Shown here in pieces: positions 24,069-32,772 of a DNA stretch of 49,488 nucleotides (position 1 is the first letter of the stretch; every line of letters begins with the position of its first letter). Where the stretch lies: assembly GCA_021740585.1 (NCBI GenBank), contig JAIOZM010000025.1, forward strand, positions 1 through 49,488. The letters run 5' to 3'. The DNA is from Bacteroidales bacterium. Its GTDB lineage: Bacteria > Bacteroidota > Bacteroidia > Bacteroidales > GCA-2748055. Made by a program: the position numbers and the translations under genes. Below the pieces are notes generated by a model that did not search any database, was not told where the DNA came from, and worked only from the letters and a program-made list of their open reading frames with translations.

Positions 24069-25676
24069 TTATTGACTGGAAGTGAATTTTCCAATAATAC
24101 TCCTTACCATGGTGTACAGGAGGAGCATTATGGTCATAACAGCAGATATTCTGCCGATAAAATCGCCATGCAGGGTATAGAAGCTTAATTTTTGATTTGC
24201 ATTTAAAGTAGCCTTCAATCCGCCTCTTTTCCACCAGCCGAGGGAATCGATAATTTCTCCCTTTTGATTAAAGAAGGCTGATATACCGGTATTGGCGGAA
24301 CGTGCAATACTTCTTCTGTTTTCTATAGCCCTGATTGAACTGAATGAATTATGCTGAACATAACCGGGGGTGTCGCCCCACCAGCCATCGTTGGTGATTA
24401 CAAAAATGAAATTGGCACCGGCATCTTTAACATATTGAGAAACATATTCACCAAAAATCGATTCGTAACAAATAACAGGTCCAACCTTCAGGCCATCTTC
24501 AGAACTTTCAAAGCTATCTCTGTAGTCCTGGGTGCCATGACTCCTGAAAGTTCCTCCGAGTCGCAAAGTAAGCTTCTGCAGGAATCCCAGATATTGAGTA
24601 TATGGCATTTTCTCAACACCTACAACCAATTGCGATTTATGATAGTAGGGGATGTAAGATGTAGAATCGACCTGAAGAGCCGTATTGAAACTATCATAAT
24701 ATGTGTTACCCCGGAATGGACGGGCAGTAGGGGTAACATCAGGATTATCATATAACATATAGGTAGTGGCTCCAATTACAATTTTTATACCCGGATATTT
24801 TTCAACAAATTCCCGTAACTCAATAATGGAAACATTATTTTCAAGGTCATTAAGCCATAGATTATTATTAATGAAGGTTTCAGGAGCTACCAGATAATCA
24901 GTATTTTCATCACACAGGGAATCAGCAATGTTTAAAAATATCTGCATTTGTTCATTGGAAGGAATATCGTTGAATTTTGAATATGGGTCAATATTGGGTT
25001 GTACAACTGCAATTTGATAAGGATTTTCAGTTTCCTTATAGGAATGAAATTTAATTATAGAAAAAGTTACAGGCAGGATAAACAAGACAGAGCTAAGAAT
25101 AATCTCAAATTTATATGATTGCCACATAATCTTTCTGATAATACCATCCACTATTTTAAAAAGCAGAAGGTTTATACTTACTATCCATAATGTACCTCCC
25201 AAAACTCCGGTATATTCATACCATTGAATTAGTTTGATGTTATTTGCTAATCCATTTCCAAGGTTCAGCCAGGTCCATGAGATTTCTGCTTTTAGATAAA
25301 AATGCTCCATGGCGATCCAGAAAAAAAGCAGGGAAAAATAACCAAAAGCCTTTCCAAGCTTGCGGTGAGTAAGAGATGAAAGCCAGAAAGGCAGTGTCAT
25401 CATAGTCGAATTTACCAATAAGGCAGCGATTAAGCCCATGAAAGATGCGTTCTTTATCCACCAGGTGGCGCCTAAATTCCACACCAGGAAAGTAAGAAAA
25501 GGTAACCAGAAAAATGCATACGATTTTTTGCGATTCTCAAGTAAATCCTTCTGAACCAGCAACATAGGAATAAAAGCTATGAGTAGTAAAAGTCCTGTTT
25601 TACCAAAAGAATACCAGGGCGGAATAAAAAGAAGTGCTGATGCAATACTGAAATAAATTCGTTGTTTACTATTCAT
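24069..25676 (-). CDS. lnt: Apolipoprotein N-acyltransferase
   Basis: Lnt adds the third acyl chain to the N-terminal Cys of lipoproteins at the outer face of the inner membrane. From the ATG at 25676 (MNSKQRIYFSIASALLFIPP) the protein has 535 residues; an ATG 19 codons earlier gives a polar extension and is less likely. The first about 220 residues are TM helices; the carbon-nitrogen hydrolase domain follows with IAVVQPNIDPYSKF, the catalytic Glu in VAPETFI, Lys in YHKSQLVVGVE and Cys in VICYESIFG, then ITNDGWWGDTPG and SIARSANTGIS. A last TM helix closes the C-terminus. Confidence 0.94.
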   Translation of the reverse strand: MNSKQRIYFSIASALLFIPPWYSFGKTGLLLLIAFIPMLLVQKDLLENRKKSYAFFWLPFLTFLVWNLGATWWIKNASFMGLIAALLVNSTMMTLPFWLSSLTHRKLGKAFGYFSLLFFWIAMEHFYLKAEISWTWLNLGNGLANNIKLIQWYEYTGVLGGTLWIVSINLLLFKIVDGIIRKIMWQSYKFEIILSSVLFILPVTFSIIKFHSYKETENPYQIAVVQPNIDPYSKFNDIPSNEQMQIFLNIADSLCDENTDYLVAPETFINNNLWLNDLENNVSIIELREFVEKYPGIKIVIGATTYMLYDNPDVTPTARPFRGNTYYDSFNTALQVDSTSYIPYYHKSQLVVGVEKMPYTQYLGFLQKLTLRLGGTFRSHGTQDYRDSFESSEDGLKVGPVICYESIFGEYVSQYVKDAGANFIFVITNDGWWGDTPGYVQHNSFSSIRAIENRRSIARSANTGISAFFNQKGEIIDSLGWWKRGGLKATLNANQKLSFYTLHGDFIGRISAVMTIMLLLYTMVRSIIGKFTSSQ

Positions 25677-25836
25677 ATTTTTTATTGTTAAGCTCACAAA
25701 GTAACGCAAATTTGTCAAAAAAATCTTTATCATTTATACTAAAAAAATCTTTATTTGGAATAGGAATTTATTACTTTGTAATTGTTTTAATGATAGAGAG
25801 TTTTTTAGTAATGATATTGCACAAGTATAATAATTT

Positions 25837-26466
25837 ATGGTATTCGCCCTGTTTTGGAAAGGTTTAATTGTGGGACTGATGGTAACAATACCTCTGGGAC
25901 CGGTTGGAGTCTTGTGTATTCAGCGAACCTTAAATAAGGGGAGAGTGTCAGGATTTGTATCCGGACTTGGGGCATCAGCAGCTGATGCGGTATTTGCCAT
26001 TATTGCAGGTTTTGGTATTAGTTATATCATTAGTTTTGTTAAAACTCAACATATTTATTTTCAGATAATTGGGGGCGTAATTGTTCTTTTTCTCGGGATT
26101 CATATCTTCTATACAAATCCGGTACGGCAGGTCAGACTCCAAAGGATGAATAAAAATAAGCTTCATCATGATTTCCTTAGTGTTTTTTTTCTTACCATAA
26201 CCAATCCGCTTGCCATTCTCTTATTTCTGGCCATGTTTGCCGGGATAAACATATCAGGTTACGAAATAAATGCTTTTGGTTTATCAAGTTTGGTTGGTGG
26301 AGTACTGGCAGGTTCTGGCGGATGGTGGTATCTGCTGAGTTTTGTCATTAGTATTTTCAGGGAAAGAATTCGCCTTAGAAATATCTGGTGGATGAATAAA
26401 GTGGCAGGGGTTATTGTCTTCGGGCTCGGCATTCTGGCGGTATTAAGTATCTGGTTTCTTGAATAA
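25837..26466 (+). CDS. LysE/RhtB family amino-acid exporter
   Basis: A 209-residue inner-membrane protein with about six TM helices. The family signature is at the N-terminus: FWKGLIVGLMVTIPLGPVGV followed by CIQRTLNKGR, with GLGASAADAVFAIIAGFG next. The C-terminal half has FFLTITNPLAILLFLAMFAG, a conserved TM4-like segment. Substrate is not predictable; homologues export Lys, Arg, Thr, homoserine or other small molecules. It is divergent from lnt and stands alone. Confidence 0.9.
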   Translation: MVFALFWKGLIVGLMVTIPLGPVGVLCIQRTLNKGRVSGFVSGLGASAADAVFAIIAGFGISYIISFVKTQHIYFQIIGGVIVLFLGIHIFYTNPVRQVRLQRMNKNKLHHDFLSVFFLTITNPLAILLFLAMFAGINISGYEINAFGLSSLVGGVLAGSGGWWYLLSFVISIFRERIRLRNIWWMNKVAGVIVFGLGILAVLSIWFLE

Positions 26467-26612
26467 CTCAACACAGCAATCGTATTTATTGGGAGTAAAA
26501 TGAGCCTTTATTGGAATTTGAACTAGATAAAAAGCCTCTTTATTTTGTTCAGCCAGAGGAAGCATTTATTAGGAATTCGGAAAAATATCTTCAAAACCTT
26601 ACAATTTTAATT

Positions 26613-26620
26613 TATATTTG
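26613..26620 (+). promoter_or_regulatory. -7 promoter element of the fused acyltransferase gene
   Basis: TATATTTG, an exact match, 22 bases before the ATG at 26643. Confidence 0.6.
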
Positions 26621-26642
26621 AAGGTCTATTTTATACTCAAGA

Positions 26643-28433
26643 ATGAAAAAACTTATAGAAGCAGAGGATATAATAAAAGCTGCCAAGCTTAACAAATTTG
26701 GGGGAGGAAGTACAGCGCGTATCCTAATGTTATTATTGAAGATAAATAAAGTTAATAAGATATATTCTGATATATCTGAATACTCTGGTACTGAGTTTAT
26801 CGATCATTTAATAAAGGAATTAAAGATAAGTTATAAATTTAATGAAGAGGAACTTAGCCGCATTCCAACCACCGGGCCCTTTATTATTGTTGCTAACCAT
26901 CCCTACGGAGGAATAGATGGCATGTTATTGGTAAAAATCATTTCCCAGGTAAGAGATGATTATAAAACAATGGCAAATTTTCTGCTGCAACAACTCGAAC
27001 CTGTAAAAGATTACATTCTTCCAGTAAATCCTTTTGAAGACAGAAAAGATGCAAAATCCAGTTTGATGGGCATAAAAAGCTCCCTTAAACATCTTAAAGA
27101 TGGAAATGCTCTGGGGATTTTTCCGGCAGGCGAAGTGTCGAGTTATAATCTTCATACAGTAGGAATCAGTGACAGAGAGTGGCAGATTCCAGCTCTGAAA
27201 ATGATAAAACGTGCACGTGTACCGGTTATCCCTGTGTATTTTAGTGGCACAAATAGTAAATTATTTCATTTGTTGGGATTAATCCATCCTACCTTACGAA
27301 CGGCACGCCTCCCTTCAGAATTATTTAATAAGAAGAAGAAAACCATACATATCAGAATTGGAAACCCGATTTCGGTTAAAGATCAGGATGAATTTAAAGA
27401 TATTTCCAGGTATGGAAGGTACCTCAGAGCCAAATCTTATGCACTCGGATCAGCTATAGAAATACAAAAGTTTTTTCGCCCATCCCATTCTCGCTCAGTA
27501 AAAGTGGAACCGCTTGTACCGGCTGTGGAAAGTGAGAAGATTGAACAGGAAATCAGCCTTATAACCGATGAATACTTATTGTTTTCAAGCGATGATTTTC
27601 AGGTATTCTGTTGCCCATCTATACATATTCCTTCAATAATGAACGAGTTGGGCAGATTGAGAGAGAAGACATTCAGGCAGGTTGGAGAGGGTACAAACCG
27701 GTCGATTGATGTAGATGAGTATGATTTATATTATCAGCAATTGTTTGTTTGGGACTTTATGGAGAAAAAAATTGTTGGCGCCTACAGGGTGGGGAAGGGG
27801 AAAGAGATCCTGAATCAGTATGGAAGAAAGGGATTTTATCTCCAAAGCTTGTTTCGTTTTAGCTCCCGCTTTGACGGAATTCTGGAAGAATCTCTTGAGC
27901 TCGGAAGGTCTTTTATTGTTGAGGAATACCAAAAAAAGCCCTTGCCTTTATTTTTACTTTGGAAGGGAATCTTATACTTCCTCATCAAAAACCCGGCCTA
28001 TCGTTATCTCATCGGCCCGGTTAGTATCAGCAATCAATTCTCCAGCTTTTCTAAAGGAATGATTATCAAATACATAATGCTTAATCACTATAGTCATAAA
28101 TATGCTAAAATGGTTAAGCCGCGTAAGAAATTTGTGGTTGATGAATTTCAGGATCTGGATATTGATATTATCATGGAGTCGGCGAATAATCTTAATAAAT
28201 TCGACCGCTTTATTAAAGAAGTTGAGACTTCAAACTACAATATGCCGGTATTATTGAAGAAATATCTGAAATTAAATGGTAAAATTATTGGGTTTAATAT
28301 AGACCCAAAATTCAATGATGCATTGGACGGTTTGCTTATGCTTGACCTTTTTGATGTTCCATTGGATACTATTTCGTCACTTTCAAAAGAAATAAATGAT
28401 GACTCAATTATGGATCGTTTTGTAATCCATTAA
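26643..28433 (+). CDS. Fused O-/N-acyltransferase for amino-acid lipids (OlsF / GlsB-GlsA-like)
   Basis: A 596-residue two-domain protein. The N-terminal half is a PlsC-type acyltransferase with VANHPYGGIDGMLL (His86, Asp92; spacing HX5D) and FPAGEVSSYN, plus PVIPVYFSGTNSKLF. The C-terminal half (about 310-500) looks like the hemolysin/OlsB-type GNAT N-acyltransferase: CCPSIHIPSIMNELGRLREK, TFRQVGEGTN, YDLYYQQLFVWD, GAYRVGKG, ELGRSFIVEEYQKKPLPLFL and YLIGPVSISNQFS. In Bacteroidota such pairs make ornithine lipids (OlsF) or glycine lipids (GlsA/GlsB as separate genes). The head-group amino acid cannot be read. A dipeptidase gene follows 29 bases later. Confidence 0.82.
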   Translation: MKKLIEAEDIIKAAKLNKFGGGSTARILMLLLKINKVNKIYSDISEYSGTEFIDHLIKELKISYKFNEEELSRIPTTGPFIIVANHPYGGIDGMLLVKIISQVRDDYKTMANFLLQQLEPVKDYILPVNPFEDRKDAKSSLMGIKSSLKHLKDGNALGIFPAGEVSSYNLHTVGISDREWQIPALKMIKRARVPVIPVYFSGTNSKLFHLLGLIHPTLRTARLPSELFNKKKKTIHIRIGNPISVKDQDEFKDISRYGRYLRAKSYALGSAIEIQKFFRPSHSRSVKVEPLVPAVESEKIEQEISLITDEYLLFSSDDFQVFCCPSIHIPSIMNELGRLREKTFRQVGEGTNRSIDVDEYDLYYQQLFVWDFMEKKIVGAYRVGKGKEILNQYGRKGFYLQSLFRFSSRFDGILEESLELGRSFIVEEYQKKPLPLFLLWKGILYFLIKNPAYRYLIGPVSISNQFSSFSKGMIIKYIMLNHYSHKYAKMVKPRKKFVVDEFQDLDIDIIMESANNLNKFDRFIKEVETSNYNMPVLLKKYLKLNGKIIGFNIDPKFNDALDGLLMLDLFDVPLDTISSLSKEINDDSIMDRFVIH

Positions 28434-28462
28434 TATTTTTATCAATTCAATTTTCTTTAGTA

Positions 28463-29671
28463 ATGAAAAATATCTTTCTTTTATCTATGGCTGTCTCTCT
28501 GATGGTAGCATGCAATACTACTTCCCTTTCAGAAATGAGTGAAGCAGAAATTATGGCCTTTCACAATTCTCTGATCACCATCGATAGCCATACCGATACA
28601 CCGCTTCAATTTACGCGAAGTGACTTTGATTTTTCGATCAGGCACGATCCATATAATACCGGTAGCAAAGTCGATTTACCAAGAATGGATGAAGGAATGC
28701 TGGATGCGATTTTTATGGCAGTTTTTGTAGGCCAAAAGGAAAGAACTCCTGAAGGCAACCAGGCGGCTTATAATAAATCACGACAGATTTTTGATTCTAT
28801 ATTTGCTGTAAGCAATCGTTTTTCTGAAAAGCTCGAAATAGCCTGTTCACCAAAAGATGTTTCACGGATTGAAAAAGAGGGCAAACACTCCATTTATATT
28901 GGGATTGAAAATGGATATGTTATTGGTAACAATCTGTCTCTTATCGATACTTTTGCCCAATTGGGAACAAAGTACATCACTCTTTGTCATACAAAAAATA
29001 ACGATATCTGCGATTCCTCAACTGATCCTGAGGGTTTTGAGCATAACGGACTCTCAGAATTTGGAAGTGAAGTAGTGGAAAGAATGAATGAGTTAGGAAT
29101 TATGATAGATCTTTCACATTCTTCTGATAAGACATTTTATGATGTTATCGCCTTATCTAAAAAACCGGTTATTGCGTCGCATTCATGTGCGAAAGCCATT
29201 TGTGATAATCCCAGAAATCTGGATGACAATATGTTAAGAGCACTGGCTAAAAATGGTGGCGTTATACAGATGTGTATTCTGAGTTCTTATGTTGAAACTC
29301 CATTGCCCAATCCGGCACGCGATTCGGCAAAAGAAGCTGTAAAGCTTAAACATGGAGACTATTATAATTTGGATGATAGTGCGAAAAATGCATTTGTCGA
29401 TGACTGGTATGCGGTTGACAGAGAATTTCCGGAAAAACTTTCAAGCGTAAAAAAAGTGGTCGATCATATCGATCATATTGTGGCAGTGGCAGGAATCGAT
29501 TACGTTGGTATCGGAACTGATTTCGATGGGGGAGGTGAACTGGAGGATTGTTACGATGTAAGTCAGCTTCCAAATATTACTAAGGAACTCATATCACGAG
29601 GATATAGCGAAAAAGAAATACGAAAAATCTGGGGTGGGAATTTACTTAGAGTGATGAAGGAACAGGGATAA
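28463..29671 (+). CDS. Membrane dipeptidase (peptidase M19), lipoprotein
   Basis: A 402-residue zinc dipeptidase of the renal dipeptidase family. The N-terminus is a lipoprotein signal (MKNIFLLSMAVSLMVAC, lipid Cys17). Zinc ligands are His43 and Asp45 in IDSHTDTPLQF, the bridging Glu in GIENGYVIG, and His residues in IDLSHSSDKT and VIASHSCAKA; GIGTDFDGGG carries the conserved Asp. It probably cleaves dipeptides (including D-amino-acid forms from peptidoglycan) in the periplasm or on the outer membrane. It is likely co-transcribed with the upstream acyltransferase. Confidence 0.93.
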   Translation: MKNIFLLSMAVSLMVACNTTSLSEMSEAEIMAFHNSLITIDSHTDTPLQFTRSDFDFSIRHDPYNTGSKVDLPRMDEGMLDAIFMAVFVGQKERTPEGNQAAYNKSRQIFDSIFAVSNRFSEKLEIACSPKDVSRIEKEGKHSIYIGIENGYVIGNNLSLIDTFAQLGTKYITLCHTKNNDICDSSTDPEGFEHNGLSEFGSEVVERMNELGIMIDLSHSSDKTFYDVIALSKKPVIASHSCAKAICDNPRNLDDNMLRALAKNGGVIQMCILSSYVETPLPNPARDSAKEAVKLKHGDYYNLDDSAKNAFVDDWYAVDREFPEKLSSVKKVVDHIDHIVAVAGIDYVGIGTDFDGGGELEDCYDVSQLPNITKELISRGYSEKEIRKIWGGNLLRVMKEQG

Positions 29672-29672
29672 A

Positions 29673-29735
29673 AAGTTTCAGGTTTCAGGTTTAGACCCCA
29701 TAAGAGAATAACCTAAAACTTGAAACCTGAAACCT
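29673..29735. terminator. Inverted repeat between convergent dipeptidase and sodB genes
   Basis: The left arm (29673-29694) holds two copies of TTTCAGG; the right arm (29711-29735) is a near-complement with AACTTGAAACCTGAAACC. The 20-base-plus imperfect stem with a 16-base loop could end transcription from both sides, though neither arm is followed by a long T tract. Confidence 0.5.
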
Positions 29736-29790
29736 TAATCTGTAACCAGCACTTCCGATAGCTTTCGGAAAGCACATCAGCACATTACCC

Positions 29791-30393
29791 TTATCCCTTA
29801 AATCTGCGTGCGACTTCTTCCCAGTTAACTACATTCCAGAATGCTGAAATATAATCGGGGCGCAGGTTTTGATATTTAAGATAATATGCATGTTCCCAAA
29901 CATCAATGGTAAGAATTGGGGTTCCTTTTACTTCGGCTACATCCATTAAAGGATTGTCCTGATTAGGTGAGGATGTCACCACCAGATTGCCACTATTGTC
30001 TTTCACCAACCATGCCCAACCCGATCCAAATCTGGTTGCTGCAGCTGTACTGAATTTTTCTTTGAAAGCGTCAAAGCTTCCAAAAGCTTTATTTATAGCC
30101 TGAAGAAGATCGCCAGTTGGTTCGCCGCCACCCTTTGGACTCATTATTTCCCAGAATAAGCAGTGATTATAATATCCACCTCCATTGTTTCTAACTGCCG
30201 GAGAAGCAGTAGATATGTTGGCAAAAATTTCTTCAGCCGTTTTTGACTCAAGGGGAGTACCACTTATTGCTTCATTAAACTTTGCTGTATATGCAGCATG
30301 ATGTTTTGTGTGGTGTATTTCCATCGTTCTAGCATCGATATATGGCTCAAGGCCATCATAGCTATAAGGTAATTTTGGTAATGTAAATGCCAT
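29791..30393 (-). CDS. sodB: Superoxide dismutase, Fe/Mn family, cytosolic
   Basis: A 200-residue SOD without a signal peptide. Metal ligands are His27 ([10 protein letters not shown]), the His of [13 protein letters not shown], and the Asp and His of [13 protein letters not shown]. The FGSGWAWLV segment and NHCLFW fit the Mn-preferring or cambialistic branch; metal use cannot be fixed from sequence alone. The 5' side faces a 360-base gap holding two inverted repeats, and pruA is divergent. A second, exported SOD lies at 38473. Confidence 0.96.
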   Translation of the reverse strand: MAFTLPKLPYSYDGLEPYIDARTMEIHHTKHHAAYTAKFNEAISGTPLESKTAEEIFANISTASPAVRNNGGGYYNHCLFWEIMSPKGGGEPTGDLLQAINKAFGSFDAFKEKFSTAAATRFGSGWAWLVKDNSGNLVVTSSPNQDNPLMDVAEVKGTPILTIDVWEHAYYLKYQNLRPDYISAFWNVVNWEEVARRFKG

Positions 30394-30602
30394 TTTTTTG
30401 ATATTTTTTATATTAAGAATTCTATAAGTTATTTAATTCATTAACAATTCAATTTCAAAATTGTTTAATCATTATCAAATAAAGTTCATCAAATTTTTAA
30501 TAAAATTTTAGCAATTTAAAATAGTAAGCAAATTCGTAAATGAGCTTACGAATTATAGGAAATTATTTTTTTCAGATATCGTTTATTAATGATTTTTCAA
30601 TT

Positions 30603-30639
30603 CAGCTTTCAAACTGAATAATTGGCACTTTGAAAGCTG
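30603..30639. repeat. Perfect 11-base inverted repeat, possible operator
   Basis: CAGCTTTCAAA (30603-30613) and TTTGAAAGCTG (30629-30639) are exact reverse complements with a 15-base spacer. It lies 46 bases upstream of the pruA -7 element, where an activator or repressor dimer could bind, or it could fold as an RNA hairpin. Confidence 0.55.
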
Positions 30640-30684
30640 TTATTAAATAGCAAATTACATGATGAAAGTCAAATATTTTGAAGA

Positions 30685-30692
30685 TATCTTTG
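30685..30692 (+). promoter_or_regulatory. -7 promoter element of pruA
   Basis: TATCTTTG followed by C, an exact TAnnTTTG match, 61 bases before the pruA ATG. Confidence 0.6.
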
Positions 30693-30753
30693 CGTATCAT
30701 TATATCGAATATAACTGACATTCAATTAATTAACAAAATAAACTATTTTCCAT

Positions 30754-32385
30754 ATGTCAACAGGATTTTTTAATGTACCCGAAGCAATAAATGAAATTAT
30801 TTATTCATATGCACCAGGAAGCCCTGAGCGCGATGCCTTGAAAAAAGAATTGTCTGAAATGCGTTCACAACAGGTGGATGTGGCCATGATAATTGATGGA
30901 AAAGAGGTGAGAACAGAAAATAAAGTTGCAATACGGCCACCTCACGATCATAAGCATATTTTAGGTTATTATCATAGAGGAGATGCTTCTCATGTGAAGC
31001 TGGCCATCGATGCCGCTTTAAAGGCGAAAAAATCGTGGGCGGAATTACCCTGGGAACACAGAGCTTCTGTTTTTCTTAAGGCGGCAAATTTGCTGGCCGG
31101 AAAATTCCGGTTTAAAATGAATGCTGCCACCATGCTTGGGCAATCAAAAAATCCATTTCAGGCGGAAATAGACAGTGCTGCGGAGCTCGTTGATTTCTAT
31201 AGATTTAATGTTGATTTTATGAGGCAGGTTTATTCACAACAACCTATTTCTGACTATGATAGTTGGAATAGAGTGGAACAACGCCCACTGGAAGGTTTTA
31301 TATTTGCATTAACGCCATTTAACTTCACTTCTATTGCCGGAAATTTACCCACTGCTCCTGCAATGATGGGAAATACTGTGGTATGGAAAGTTTCCAACAC
31401 TCAGGTTTATTCTGCAAGAATTATAATGGAACTGCTTATGGAAGCAGGACTGCCAGATGGAGTTATTAATTTGGTATTCGTTTCTGGTCCGGTTGCCGGT
31501 GATGTAATTTTTTCTCATCCCGATTTCGCAGGAATTCATTATACCGGATCCACAGAGGTATTTCAGAATATCTGGAAAACCATTGGGAATAATATTCATA
31601 TGTTTAAATCCTACCCAAGAATTGTTGGCGAAACAGGGGGAAAGGACTTTATTATGGTTCACAATTCAGCAGATATCGATCAGGTGGTTACCGCAATTGT
31701 TCGTGGAGCCTTTGAATATCAAGGCCAAAAGTGTTCGGCTGTTTCCAGAACTTATATTCCTAAGTCAATGTGGAATGAATTACAAATAAAGCTGAAGAAA
31801 ATGATTGCTGAAGTAAAAATGGGTCCGGTTGAGGATTTCCGCAATTTTTTCAATGCTGTAATAGATGAAAACTCCTTCGATAAATTGAAAATGTTTATCG
31901 ATAATGCCAAATCTGATAAAGAAGCTGAAGTTATTATTGGAGGGAATTGCGATAAATCTAATGGTTATTTCATTGAACCTACGGTTATTCTGGCCAAAAA
32001 GCCCGATTATATTACCATGAGAGAAGAATTATTCGGTCCGGTGCTAAGCATTTACGTCTACGAAGACGATAAATTTGAAGAAACTTTAGATATTCTCGAT
32101 AAGACTTCAATTTATGCTTTAACCGGTGCAATTTTCTCCCGCAACAGATATATAATTGATATGGCAAGCAGGAAACTGGAAAATGCCGCTGGTAATTTCT
32201 ATATAAATGATAAACCTACAGGAGCAGTGGTGGGTCAGCAACCCTTTGGTGGTGCCAGAGGATCAGGAACCAATGATAAAGCCGGATCTTTAATTAACCT
32301 GTTAAGATGGGTTTCTCCCAGAACTATAAAAGAAAACTTCGATGCGCCTTCCGATTTCAGGTACCCATTTCAAGCTGAAGAATAG
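30754..32385 (+). CDS. pruA: L-glutamate gamma-semialdehyde dehydrogenase
   Basis: The enzyme oxidises glutamate semialdehyde (pyrroline-5-carboxylate) to glutamate with NAD in proline catabolism. The 543-residue length and the start STGFFNVPEAINEIIYSYAP match stand-alone PruA. Seen are the Rossmann part FALTPFNFTSIAGNLPTAPA, IHYTGSTEVF, the catalytic Glu in GETGGKD, the nucleophile Cys in YQGQKCSAVSR, EELFGPVLSIYVY and QQPFGGARGSGTNDKAG. There is no proline dehydrogenase (PutA) domain and none nearby. It ends in a strong intrinsic terminator. Confidence 0.96.
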   Translation: MSTGFFNVPEAINEIIYSYAPGSPERDALKKELSEMRSQQVDVAMIIDGKEVRTENKVAIRPPHDHKHILGYYHRGDASHVKLAIDAALKAKKSWAELPWEHRASVFLKAANLLAGKFRFKMNAATMLGQSKNPFQAEIDSAAELVDFYRFNVDFMRQVYSQQPISDYDSWNRVEQRPLEGFIFALTPFNFTSIAGNLPTAPAMMGNTVVWKVSNTQVYSARIIMELLMEAGLPDGVINLVFVSGPVAGDVIFSHPDFAGIHYTGSTEVFQNIWKTIGNNIHMFKSYPRIVGETGGKDFIMVHNSADIDQVVTAIVRGAFEYQGQKCSAVSRTYIPKSMWNELQIKLKKMIAEVKMGPVEDFRNFFNAVIDENSFDKLKMFIDNAKSDKEAEVIIGGNCDKSNGYFIEPTVILAKKPDYITMREELFGPVLSIYVYEDDKFEETLDILDKTSIYALTGAIFSRNRYIIDMASRKLENAAGNFYINDKPTGAVVGQQPFGGARGSGTNDKAGSLINLLRWVSPRTIKENFDAPSDFRYPFQAEE

Positions 32386-32406
32386 ATTTTAATTGTTAAT
32401 ATTTTT

Positions 32407-32440
32407 AAAGGAAGGTTTAGTGATGAGCCTTCCTTTTTTT
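32407..32440 (+). terminator. Intrinsic terminator after pruA
   Basis: A perfect 9-base stem (AAAGGAAGG with CCTTCCTTT), a 12-base loop, and a T run to 32440. Confidence 0.9.
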
Positions 32441-32457
32441 GTTAATTTCGCCAACAA

Positions 32458-32769
32458 ATGATGAGACTTATTAATAAATATCTGCCTGTTTTAACAGCTT
32501 ATTTCAAGAATAAATACCTGGTTACCATAGTTTTGTTTTTTATATGGGTTTTAATTTTTGATCAGAACAATCTTTTTGAAAGAGTAAAGCTTATGAGACA
32601 GGTTAATCAGCTTGAAGATGACAGGGATTATTATTCCGACAGAATTTTAATTGATTCTGCCCGGCTAATTGAATTAAAAACTTCAGCGGAAAATTTGGAG
32701 AAATTTGCCCGTGAACAATATCTGATGAAGAAAAAAAATGAAGAAATCTTTGTCATCGTTGAGAAATAG
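32458..32769 (+). CDS. FtsB/DivIC-like septum formation initiator protein
   Basis: A 103-residue bitopic membrane protein: short cytoplasmic N-terminus, one TM helix (about 20-36, YLVTIVLFFIWVLIF), then a coiled coil (RVKLMRQVNQLEDDRDYYSD) and the family end ENLEKFAREQYLMKKKNEEI. It would act in the FtsQLB-like divisome complex at mid-cell. A TAATTTCG promoter-like box sits directly before the ATG; two adjacent ATGs (32458, 32461) make the exact start uncertain by one codon. It converges with the GT2 gene, 3 bases apart. Confidence 0.88.
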   Translation: MMRLINKYLPVLTAYFKNKYLVTIVLFFIWVLIFDQNNLFERVKLMRQVNQLEDDRDYYSDRILIDSARLIELKTSAENLEKFAREQYLMKKKNEEIFVIVEK

Positions 32770-32772
32770 TAC

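Larger units (their letters stand above)
30394..30753. other. Divergent intergenic region sodB-pruA
   Basis: This 360-base, very AT-rich gap holds no gene. It contains the pruA -7 element at 30685 and two clean inverted repeats: ATTCGTAA/TTACGAAT (30532-30553, 6-base loop) and CAGCTTTCAAA/TTTGAAAGCTG (30603-30639, 15-base spacer). I found no TAnnTTTG element pointing to sodB. Confidence 0.75.

Noticed and set aside
25685-25867. A 60-codon plus-strand frame between lnt and the LysE gene
   Set aside because: It overlaps the convincing start of the LysE-family protein in another frame and has low-complexity content from AT-rich promoter DNA.
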